From a bacterium (GTDB taxonomy: Bacteria; Armatimonadota; Fimbriimonadia; Fimbriimonadales; GBS-DC), in the NCBI GenBank assembly GCA_029335935.2, contig JARJMV020000188.1:1-5287 (forward strand): DNA of 5,287 bases, read 5' to 3'. The notes under the pieces are model-generated. The model was not told the origin of the DNA. It was given only the letters and a program-made list of their open reading frames with translations, and searched no databases. This document shows, piece by piece, positions 1 to 5,287 of this stretch. The position numbers were made by a program, and so were the translations under genes. How positions within the stretch are numbered: the first letter of the stretch is position 1; each line of letters starts with the position of its first letter.

Positions 1-1
1 G

Positions 2-136
2 AGTCGCCATCCAGCGCTGCTGTTGGAGCTGACGGCTCAAGAGGCGCAACCTGCCGCCGCGCGCTCCCTGCAGCCCGAGCGGTTCGCTACCGTGATTGTC
101 GGCGAGCGCACAGCGGTACAGGAGGTACAACAATGA
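2..136 (+). CDS. C-terminal end of a probable M16-family (insulinase-like) peptidase, partial
   Basis: Only the last 44 codons are in the window; the gene begins upstream of base 1. The reading frame gives a tail containing LTAQEAQ, then LQPERFATVIVGERTAV, and ends at TGA 134-136. This resembles the end of M16 zinc-peptidase subunits, where a 'ltaeevqaaar...l.perlvvvvvGd' stretch closes the last domain. The zinc-binding HXXEH motif would lie far upstream and cannot be seen, so catalytic status is unknown; many M16 proteins are inactive partner subunits. The stop overlaps the next start codon as ATGA, so this gene and the downstream methyltransferase/reductase fusion are probably cotranscribed and translationally coupled. 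The other frame that stays open across this stretch reads as low-complexity Arg/Ala and is not convincing. The family call rests on a short tail and is tentative; that the frame codes is more certain. Confidence 0.55.
   Translation, partial: SRHPALLLELTAQEAQPAAARSLQPERFATVIVGERTAVQEVQQ
120..125 (+). promoter_or_regulatory. Ribosome-binding site of the methyltransferase/reductase fusion gene
   Basis: AGGAGG at 120-125 lies seven bases before ATG 133. It is a full-strength Shine-Dalgarno sequence inside the last codons of the upstream gene. It fixes the start at 133, although the frame stays open further upstream to the window edge. Confidence 0.85.
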
Positions 137-2016
137 CACGCGCAGAGTTTCGTGAGCGTATTGCGCAAGGGGTTCTGGTCGCGGACGGCGCGTTGGGCAC
201 GATGCTCGCCCTGCGCGGCGTTCCCGCGCCCTATGAACTGGCGAACCTCACGCACCCCGAAATCGTGCGCGCCCTGCACCGCGAGTATTACGAGGCAGGC
301 GCACGGCTAATCGAGACCAACACTTACTATGCCAACCGCGTGCGGCTGTTGAACCTGCCTGAGCGCGGCAGCGAGCTGCCCCCCGCCTACAGCCTACTGG
401 AGCAGTTCGGATCGCCTGAGACGCTGGTCGAGCGCATCAACCGTGTAGGAGCACAACTCGCGCGCGAAGCGGTCGGCGCGGACGCCCTCGTGTTCGGCGC
501 GGTCGGTCCTGTCGGCAAGCCGCTGGAGCCGCTCGGCGATATGCGCTTGGAGGAAGCCGAACACGCCTTCGAAGAGCAGATGCGCGCGCTGATTGAGGGC
601 GGCGTGGACGGATTCATCTTGGAGACCTTCATCGACCCGCGCGAGCTGCAGTTGGCAATCGGCGTCGCGCGTTGCCTCGCGCCCGACAGCCCCATCATCG
701 CCTCCAAAGGCTTCGTGGAAGACGGCGAGACGCTGATGGACGGCTTGCCCGAACGGTTCGCGGAGCAGATTCAAGCGCTGGATGTGGACGCCATCGGCGG
801 CAACTGCATCGTGGGACCGCAGCGCATGTTGGACATCGTGCGGATGATGGCGGGTGCGACGGAGCTGCCCATCAGTACGATGCCCACCCCCGGCTTGCCC
901 CAACTGGTGCGTGGGCAGGTGGTATACGATATTCACCCCGACTATTTCGGCAAGTACGCCGCACGGCTGGTGGAGGCGGGCGCGAGCATCGTGGGTGGCT
1001 GCTGCGGCACGACGCCCGACCACACCCGCGCCATTGCCCAGCAAGTGCGCCACCTCAAAACCAAACGGGCGACGACCATCTCCTCTGTCCGCACGCGCGA
1101 GCGCACCCCCCAAGAGGAGCTGCCCACCGCAGAGCCGTCTCGTATTGCAGGCTTGCTCGGCAAAGAGCGTATCATCACTGTCGAACTCGACCTGCCGCGC
1201 GGCTTGAAGATACAAAAAGTGATTGAGGGGGCGCGCCTACTCAAACAGCACGGCGTGCATATGATCGACATCTCCGACGGCGCGCGCGCCCGTCTGCGCA
1301 TGAATGTGATTGCCACCTCGCACCTCGTACAGCGCGACGCGGGCATCGAGGTGATGATGCACTTCGCCTGCCGCGACCGTAACCTGCTGGCGATACAGTC
1401 CGACTTGCTGGGCGCGCATGCGCTGGGTATCCGTAATGTGCTGGCAATCACGGGCGACCCCGCACAGATTGGCGACTACCCCACCGCGACCAGCGTGTTC
1501 GATGTGGATGCGGTCGGGCTGGTGCGGATCCTGCGCCGCTTCAACGAGGGACGCGACTTGGCAGGCAATAGTATCGGCGTGTATGCGAACTTCACGATTG
1601 CCGCCGCCTACAACCCGCTCGCGCCCGACCAAGACGCCGAAGACGAGCGACTGCGCCGCAAGATCGATGAGGGCGCCCACCTCATCTACACCCAGCCGCT
1701 TTTCGAGATGGCGTTGGTGGAGCGCACGGCGGAGCTGCTCCGCAAACTCGGCACGCCGTGGTTCGTGGGCGTGTTGCCCCTGCGCAGCGCACGCCACGCC
1801 GAGTTTATGCACAACGAGGTGCCCGGAATCAGCATTCCCGAGCCGATATTGCAGCGCATGGCAGACGCCCCCGAAGACTCCGCACTGCAGGTGGGCTTGG
1901 AGATTGCCCAAGCGTTCGTGCGCGAAGCCGACCCGTATGCGCAAGGGCTGTACCTGATGCCGCCTGCAGGCAGCGCCCAGATTGCCCTGCGCGTGCTGGA
2001 AGCGTTGGAGCGTTAG
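133..2016 (+). CDS. Bifunctional homocysteine S-methyltransferase / 5,10-methylenetetrahydrofolate reductase (YitJ type)
   Basis: This 627-residue fusion should reduce 5,10-methylene-THF to 5-methyl-THF and methylate homocysteine to methionine; it is a cytosolic one-carbon/methionine enzyme. Residues about 10-305 are a Pfam S-methyltrans (BHMT/MetH N-terminal type) barrel: VADGALGTML at 16-25, ETNTYYANR at 61-69, and the three zinc-ligand cysteines, C225 in GGNC and C290-C291 in GGCCGTTP. A charged linker runs about 308-343. Residues about 345-625 are an FAD-dependent MTHFR barrel: E351 in VELD (equivalent to the catalytic Glu of the family), CRDRNLLAIQSDLLGAHALG at 413-432, TGDP at 440-443, FDVDAVGLV at 456-464 and YTQPLFE at 519-525. 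Length and domain order match Bacillus YitJ. All expected zinc ligands and the MTHFR active-site motifs are present. No B12-binding domain is attached, so the methyl donor of the first domain (methyl-THF, S-methylmethionine or SAM, perhaps with a partner protein) is not settled by sequence. The start is set by AGGAGG and the ATGA overlap; the stop is TAG. Confidence 0.93.
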   Translation: MTRAEFRERIAQGVLVADGALGTMLALRGVPAPYELANLTHPEIVRALHREYYEAGARLIETNTYYANRVRLLNLPERGSELPPAYSLLEQFGSPETLVERINRVGAQLAREAVGADALVFGAVGPVGKPLEPLGDMRLEEAEHAFEEQMRALIEGGVDGFILETFIDPRELQLAIGVARCLAPDSPIIASKGFVEDGETLMDGLPERFAEQIQALDVDAIGGNCIVGPQRMLDIVRMMAGATELPISTMPTPGLPQLVRGQVVYDIHPDYFGKYAARLVEAGASIVGGCCGTTPDHTRAIAQQVRHLKTKRATTISSVRTRERTPQEELPTAEPSRIAGLLGKERIITVELDLPRGLKIQKVIEGARLLKQHGVHMIDISDGARARLRMNVIATSHLVQRDAGIEVMMHFACRDRNLLAIQSDLLGAHALGIRNVLAITGDPAQIGDYPTATSVFDVDAVGLVRILRRFNEGRDLAGNSIGVYANFTIAAAYNPLAPDQDAEDERLRRKIDEGAHLIYTQPLFEMALVERTAELLRKLGTPWFVGVLPLRSARHAEFMHNEVPGISIPEPILQRMADAPEDSALQVGLEIAQAFVREADPYAQGLYLMPPAGSAQIALRVLEALER

Positions 2017-2024
2017 GCTCCAAT
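2004..2024. terminator. Compact hairpin between convergent genes, possible bidirectional terminator
   Basis: TTGGAGC (2005-2011) and GCTCCAA (2017-2023) form a perfect 7-bp stem around the 5-base loop GTTAG; a G-T wobble at 2004/2024 can extend it. The loop carries the TAG stop of the plus-strand gene, and the right arm fills the whole 7-base gap before the mreB stop. A hairpin reads the same from both strands, so it could end transcripts from either side. Neither side has a U-run, so classical intrinsic termination is doubtful; it may instead protect 3' ends or work with Rho. Confidence 0.5.
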
Positions 2025-3028
2025 CACTGCGCCGCCTTCACAATCGCGTCCATCTCTTCCAGCGCGCGCCCTGTGCCGATCGCCACGCAGGAGAGCGGGT
2101 CTTCAGCGACATAGACAGGGATGCCCGTCGCGTGCTGGAGCAGTTTATCGAACCCGCGCAGCAATGCCCCGCCGCCTGTTAGCACAATCCCCCGCTCGAT
2201 GATGTCGGCGGCGAGCTCGGGAGGCGTCTCTTCCAGCACGGAGCGCACCTTCTCCACAATCTGATGCACAGGCTCTGTGAGCGACTCGCGAATCTCTTCC
2301 GAGTGGATGGTCACAGTGCGTGGCAAGCCCTCCACAAGGTCGCGCCCGCGCACCTCCATCGTGAGCTCTTGGGGCAGTGGATACGCCGAGCCGATACGGA
2401 TTTTAATCTCCTCTGCCGTGCGCTCGCCTATCATCAGGTTGTAGCGTTGGCGCACATGGCGCGTGATGGCCTCATCGAGTTTGTTGCCAGCTACGCGAAT
2501 GCTGCGACTGATTACGATTCCGCCCAGCGAGATGACGGCGATATCGGTTGTGCCGCCGCCGATATCCACCACCATGTTGCCGCCGGGCTGACTGATGGGC
2601 AATCCTGCGCCGATAGCGGCTGCCATCGGCTCCTCAATCAGATGCACCTCGCCTGCGCCCGCCTCTTTGGCGGCTTGTTGCACCGCGCGGCGTTCCACAT
2701 CCGTCGCGCTCGACGGCACGCACACCAGCATGCGCGGTGCGAACAGCCGTCGCTTGCCCAGTATCTTATTAATCACATAGCGCAACATCTCCAGCGTGAT
2801 GGTGTAGTCGGCAATCACGCCGTTCACGAGAGGCTTGACGGCGGTGATGTTGCCGGGCGTGCGACCCAGCATCAGGCGCGCCTCTTCGCCGACCGCCATC
2901 ACCTTACCCGAAGGCTGCGCAATCGCGACCACCGACGGCTCACGCAACACGATGCCACGCCCCCGCTGATACACCAGCAGATTCGCCGTGCCCAAGTCCA
3001 CGCCCAGTTCAGTGTGCAGTCGGAACAT
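2024..3028 (-). CDS. mreB: Rod-shape-determining actin-like protein MreB
   Basis: This 334-residue protein is a bacterial actin that forms membrane-bound filaments and guides the elongasome (RodA, PBP2, MreCD) in side-wall synthesis. The whole actin/HSP70 ATPase fold is present: phosphate-1 loop GVDLGTANLLVY (9-20), connect region with IEEPMAAAIGAGLP (131-144) holding the likely catalytic glutamate, phosphate-2 loop DIGGGTTDIAVISLGG (155-170), and adenosine motif LTGGGALLRGFDKLL (283-297). RRLFAPRM (93-100) includes a Leu-Phe pair like the membrane-inserting loop of Thermotoga MreB; there is no long N-terminal amphipathic helix. Length is normal for MreB/Mbl. The frame is open for 125 codons upstream of ATG 3028, but that part is a shadow of murA; homology begins at MFRLHTELGVDLG. 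The gene follows the murA stop after two bases, so both are in one operon. mreC and mreD are not in the window. It could be an Mbl paralogue, as murA and mbl lie close together in Firmicutes; sequence alone does not decide. Confidence 0.96.
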   Translation of the reverse strand: MFRLHTELGVDLGTANLLVYQRGRGIVLREPSVVAIAQPSGKVMAVGEEARLMLGRTPGNITAVKPLVNGVIADYTITLEMLRYVINKILGKRRLFAPRMLVCVPSSATDVERRAVQQAAKEAGAGEVHLIEEPMAAAIGAGLPISQPGGNMVVDIGGGTTDIAVISLGGIVISRSIRVAGNKLDEAITRHVRQRYNLMIGERTAEEIKIRIGSAYPLPQELTMEVRGRDLVEGLPRTVTIHSEEIRESLTEPVHQIVEKVRSVLEETPPELAADIIERGIVLTGGGALLRGFDKLLQHATGIPVYVAEDPLSCVAIGTGRALEEMDAIVKAAQ

Positions 3029-3030
3029 GG

Positions 3031-4332
3031 CTAAGTAATGTGTTTTACCTCCTCCTGTCGGGTCGCTGTGAGCGCGTAAGGGGAGAAACGCTGGATTGAT
3101 GCTCCGAGCGCGCGCAGTTTCGCGTCCAGCTGCTCGTAGCCGCGATCGATATGGCTGATCTCCTCGATATTGGTTTCGCCCTGTGCGGCGAGCGCGGCAA
3201 CCACCAGCGCTGCGCCCCCGCGCAGGTCGGTCGCCCGCACACGCGCGCCCTTGAGCCGTTCCACGCCGCGAATGAGTATCGTGCGCCCTTCGGCGGTGAT
3301 GTCCGCGCCCATCTTCTGCAGTTCGGGCACATGCTGCGTGCGGCTCTCGTAGATGGTCTCCAACACCTTCGACGCGCCCTCGGCGAGGGTGAGCAGCGCG
3401 CACATCGGCTGCTGCAGGTCGGTCGGGAAGCCCGGATAGGGCATCGTGCGGATATCGAGCGGTTTGGGTCGTTCGGCGGCGCGGATCTCGAGGCTGGTCT
3501 CGCGCTCGACAACGTTCACGCCTGCCTCGCGCAGCTTCGCCAGCAGCGCGTGCAGATGTTCGGGCAACACTTTCTCCAGCACGACTTCGCCCTGCGTGAT
3601 GGCAGCGGCTATGGCGAAAGTGCCCGCCTCAAGGCGGTCGGGGATCACCGAGAACTCGACGCGCGGCGCGAGCTGAGTGACTCCCTGAATATAGAGGGTG
3701 CTTGTGCCTGCGCCTTCGATGTGTGCGCCTGCAGCGTTGAGGAAGTCGGCGAGGTTCACCACTTCAGGCTCCATCGCGGCGTTCTCGATGGTGGTCAGCC
3801 CGCTGGCGTACACGGCGGCTGTCATCAGCTGCTGCGTCGCGCCTGCGCTGGGCATGTCCAAGTAGACGCGCGCGCCTGTCAACCCCAGCGTCTGAGCGGT
3901 GTAGCAGTTGCCGTTCTGGTGAATCGTCGCGCCCAGCGCTTTGAGACCGTTGATATGGAAGTTCACGGGTCGGCTGCCAATTTGACACCCGCCAGGGTGG
4001 GGCATCTGCGCGTAGCCCAATCGCGCCAGTAGCGGCCCGAAAATATAGAACGAGGCGCGCATGCGATTCACCAACTGCGGATTGGGCTTGGCATGTATCA
4101 GCGTGCGCGTATCCAAATAGAGCGTATTGCCCCGCCACTGCGCTTGTACGCCCAGCCCCTGCAGCAGCGCGACCATCGTGAACACATCCTCGATTTGGGG
4201 CGTGTTGTGTAAGACGACCTCGCCTTCAATCAATAACGCGCCCGCCATCAACGCCAAAGCCGCGTTCTTGCTCCCGCTGATACTTACTGCGCCCCGAAGC
4301 GGCGTCCCGCCGACGATTCTGTAGCTCTCCAA
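3031..4332 (-). CDS. murA: UDP-N-acetylglucosamine 1-carboxyvinyltransferase (MurA)
   Basis: MurA transfers enolpyruvate from PEP to UDP-GlcNAc, the first committed step of peptidoglycan precursor synthesis in the cytosol. Starting at TTG 4332 gives 433 residues in the two-domain EPSP-synthase fold. Visible active-site residues are K22-N23 in SGSKNAAL, C116 and R121 in GGCQIGSRP, D305 in GFPTDLQQP, and R397 in IDRGYEQLD. K22, D305 and R397 have exactly the E. coli MurA numbers, which supports this start. Having Cys rather than Asp at 116 predicts sensitivity to fosfomycin. Further family signatures are AGATQQLMTAAVYA (about 163-176) and ESRTQHVPELQKMGADI (about 329-345). A possible longer start, GTG at 4389, would add 19 unmatched residues and lies inside a hairpin stem. 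The C-terminus runs some 14 residues beyond the usual end, and those codons carry the mreB ribosome-binding site. It is first in a murA-mreB pair; stop TAG 3033-3031. Confidence 0.96.
   Translation of the reverse strand: MESYRIVGGTPLRGAVSISGSKNAALALMAGALLIEGEVVLHNTPQIEDVFTMVALLQGLGVQAQWRGNTLYLDTRTLIHAKPNPQLVNRMRASFYIFGPLLARLGYAQMPHPGGCQIGSRPVNFHINGLKALGATIHQNGNCYTAQTLGLTGARVYLDMPSAGATQQLMTAAVYASGLTTIENAAMEPEVVNLADFLNAAGAHIEGAGTSTLYIQGVTQLAPRVEFSVIPDRLEAGTFAIAAAITQGEVVLEKVLPEHLHALLAKLREAGVNVVERETSLEIRAAERPKPLDIRTMPYPGFPTDLQQPMCALLTLAEGASKVLETIYESRTQHVPELQKMGADITAEGRTILIRGVERLKGARVRATDLRGGAALVVAALAAQGETNIEEISHIDRGYEQLDAKLRALGASIQRFSPYALTATRQEEVKHIT
3047..3056 (-). promoter_or_regulatory. Distant Shine-Dalgarno of mreB, inside the end of murA
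   Basis: Read on the minus strand, AGGAGGAGGT lies at 3056-3047, within the codons for RQEEV of MurA. It is a strong site, but 18 bases separate its end from ATG 3028, against a usual 5-10. No in-frame ATG, GTG or TTG lies closer to it. With the TAG stop of murA only two bases before the ATG, mreB is probably started largely by ribosomes that finish murA and re-initiate. Confidence 0.55.
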
Positions 4333-4341
4333 CAGCGTCAG

Positions 4342-4349
4342 TCCTCCTT
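4342..4349 (-). promoter_or_regulatory. Ribosome-binding site that sets the TTG start of murA
   Basis: On the minus strand AAGGAGGA occupies 4349-4342, nine bases before TTG 4332. There is no comparable site ahead of the in-frame GTG at 4389. Two ATGs between them (near 4376 and 4363) are in another frame. This is the main reason for choosing TTG. Confidence 0.8.
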
Positions 4350-4378
4350 GCCCAAAGATGCATCCTGCCTCGCATAAA

Positions 4379-4384
4379 AGTATA
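4379..4384 (-). promoter_or_regulatory. Possible -10 box of the murA-mreB promoter
   Basis: TATACT on the minus strand (4384-4379) matches the sigma-70 -10 consensus at five of six bases and would place the transcript start near 4372, about 40 bases before the murA start. No good -35 box is seen at 16-18 bases; TCGACA fits TTGACA at five of six but sits only 14 bases away, inside the hairpin. Candidate only. Confidence 0.4.
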
Positions 4385-4410
4385 CCCACTCGACGGTGTG
4401 TCGAGTGGGT
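4384..4410 (-). terminator. Hairpin terminator after the DUF1559 gene, overlapping the murA leader
   Basis: ACCCACTCGAC (4384-4394) and GTCGAGTGGGT (4400-4410) form a perfect 11-bp stem with a 5-base loop. It starts 30 bases past the stop of the DUF1559-type gene. On the minus strand the stem is followed by ATACTTTTAT, a weak U-rich tail, so it suits a terminator for that gene. The tail is broken by A and C, and the same bases make up the -10-like TATACT. An operator dyad for murA is the alternative reading. Confidence 0.65.
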
Positions 4411-4440
4411 CGGTGGCTTACGCAGCGGATGGAGTATGGG

Positions 4441-5265
4441 CTACCACTCCCGCGCCCAGTTGCGGTTGTCGGTCGCCTCGCCGCGCCACGAGCCGTCGAG
4501 AGAAGCGTAGTTGCGGTGATACCAGCGCGTCGTGGGGGTGGTCTTCACATGCCCGTCGGCATACAAAACATTCGTCAGGCGGCCCGTAATCAGCGTCTTG
4601 ATGAACTGGTTCGTGGTAGCTGTGGTGTTCACATTGCCATTGCCGCGCTGGTGCGGTCCCCATACGCCTACATAGTAAATGTCGCCGTTGAAGCCTATCG
4701 CGAACTGAGGCGGTCGGCTTAGCTGCGCTCCATCCGAGAGCATAATCGTATCTGCTGGATACTGGATCGACGCCAACGGCGCAGGCGTATTGTAGGCAGC
4801 GCTGGCAAACTGCGCGAACAGGTTCGGATCGCGCGTACACGCCGCCTGCGTGGGATTACACATACAAGTGCTATACCCACCGAACGTCCAGAAGTTGTAA
4901 GCATAAGTGTTACTAATCGCACTGAGACCGGCTTTGGCAGATGGACACGCCCATACATCCTTCAACTCGCCCGTCTGCACATTCGCGCCGTTCTTAATGT
5001 AAGGGTCAACCAAGCCGGGAAACATATACCGCAGCTGCCAACGCAGCGACGCATCGGCACACGCGCCTGTCCAAGGGGCAAAGGTCTCGTCGTAGTCCTG
5101 CACATACATCATGAAGCCCGTGCCTATCTGCTTGAGATTGCTGGTTCAGGTCGTCTGGCGTGCCTTCTCGCGCGCCTGTGCATACACAGGGTACAGAATC
5201 GCCGCCAGAATTGCGATTATCGCGATTACTACCAAGTGATCAATCAGAGTAAAGCCTCTTAGCAT
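4441..5265 (-). pseudogene. DUF1559 prepilin-like protein interrupted by an in-frame TGA
   Basis: Reading through one stop gives 274 codons (273 residues plus the TGA) of a DUF1559-type protein: a type IV pilin-like N-terminus and an extracellular C-terminal domain. Codons 1-40 read [20 protein letters not shown], then a hydrophobic helix and AREKARQTT, with TGA at codon 40 (5148-5146). The frame resumes at once with TSNLKQIGTGF and MMYVQDYDE. Further on are WACPS (104-108), several cysteines near 134-143, and the closing YADGHVK (235-241) of the H-X9-DG type. In intact relatives recalled from memory the interrupted codon is usually Cys (ARQTSCLSN), so TGC to TGA is one base change. The pilin signature is also altered: GFTLIDH instead of GFTLIEL. 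No SD precedes the internal ATGs at 5112/5109, so the C-terminal part is unlikely to be made alone. The rest of the frame is undamaged, suggesting recent inactivation or a base-call error. The role of DUF1559 proteins is poorly known; they are often present as many paralogues. Confidence 0.85.
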
Positions 5266-5272
5266 AGTCATG

Positions 5273-5277
5273 CCTCC
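5273..5277 (-). promoter_or_regulatory. Ribosome-binding site of the DUF1559 gene
   Basis: GGAGG on the minus strand (5277-5273) lies one base before ATG 5271 and seven before the in-frame ATG 5265. The spacing favours 5265, giving MLRGFTLI, a leader length normal for prepilins. The promoter is beyond the window edge. Confidence 0.7.
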
Positions 5278-5287
5278 GCCCTATTAT

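Noticed and set aside
1..132. Extension of the methyltransferase/reductase fusion upstream of ATG 133
   Set aside because: The frame is open to the edge, but the translation is low-complexity and AGGAGG sits right before ATG 133. The peptidase-like frame explains this stretch better.
394..1215. 273-codon open frame on the minus strand opposite the methyltransferase domain
   Set aside because: Same reason: it mirrors the codon bias of the conserved plus-strand gene and shows no family signature.
2264..3034. 256-codon open frame on the plus strand opposite mreB
   Set aside because: It is His/Arg/Ala-rich, lies entirely antisense to well-conserved mreB, and has no recognisable motif. Open antisense frames are expected in GC-rich genes.
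3029..3403. N-terminal extension of MreB by 125 residues
   Set aside because: The upstream frame is open only because it overlaps murA; it is Arg-rich without MreB similarity, while MFRLHTELGVDLG is a normal MreB start.
3151..4032. 293-codon open frame on the plus strand opposite murA
   Set aside because: It is antisense to a gene with all MurA active-site residues, and the composition is that of a shadow frame.
5100..5148. Selenocysteine at the TGA of the DUF1559 gene
   Set aside because: The TGA replaces a Cys codon, which invites the idea, but the bases after it form only a weak 4-bp pairing (AAGC/GCTT) and no convincing bacterial SECIS hairpin. No selenoprotein is known to me in this family.
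1..5287. Reassigned genetic code with TGA as a sense codon
   Set aside because: mreB and the partial plus-strand gene both end at TGA where homology ends, and the other long genes contain no internal TGA.

Overview
The window looks like a piece of a bacterial chromosome of fairly high GC. It most likely comes from the Armatimonadota or a similar deep-branching group. The main pointer is the damaged gene at the right end, a DUF1559-type prepilin-like protein with the run [10 protein letters not shown] and then SNLKQIG...MMYVQDYDE. From memory this wording is typical of the many DUF1559 paralogues in Armatimonadota. The taxonomic call is an inference and was not tested by a search. TGA ends at least two intact-looking genes, so the standard bacterial code applies.

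Layout, left to right. (1) Bases 2-136, plus strand: the last 44 codons of a gene that looks like the C-terminus of an M16 (insulinase-like) peptidase. (2) Bases 133-2016, plus strand: a complete 627-residue fusion of a homocysteine S-methyltransferase domain and a methylenetetrahydrofolate reductase domain (YitJ type), overlapping the previous stop by ATGA. (3) Bases 2004-2024: a short perfect hairpin in the 7-base gap between two convergent genes. (4) Bases 2024-3028, minus strand: the actin-like cell-shape protein MreB. (5) Bases 3031-4332, minus strand: MurA, the first committed enzyme of peptidoglycan precursor synthesis, best started at a TTG codon. (6) Bases 4379-4410: an 11-bp-stem hairpin next to a -10-like box; it can end the gene upstream and/or sit in the murA promoter. 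(7) Bases 4441-5265, minus strand: the DUF1559 prepilin-like gene, interrupted by an in-frame TGA at codon 40.

The genes form two functional groups. murA and mreB are transcribed together on the minus strand (stop TAG, two bases, then ATG) and join precursor synthesis to the filament that organises wall elongation. The plus-strand fusion enzyme couples reduction of methylene-tetrahydrofolate with methylation of homocysteine, so it belongs to methionine and one-carbon metabolism. The two groups converge head-on with almost no spacer.

I saw no mobile element, CRISPR array, tRNA, rRNA or riboswitch, and no undescribed system. The points that deserve a second look are the decayed (or miscalled) prepilin-like gene, the overlap of hairpin and promoter ahead of murA, the compact hairpin at the convergent junction, and the unusual distance between the mreB ribosome-binding site and its start.
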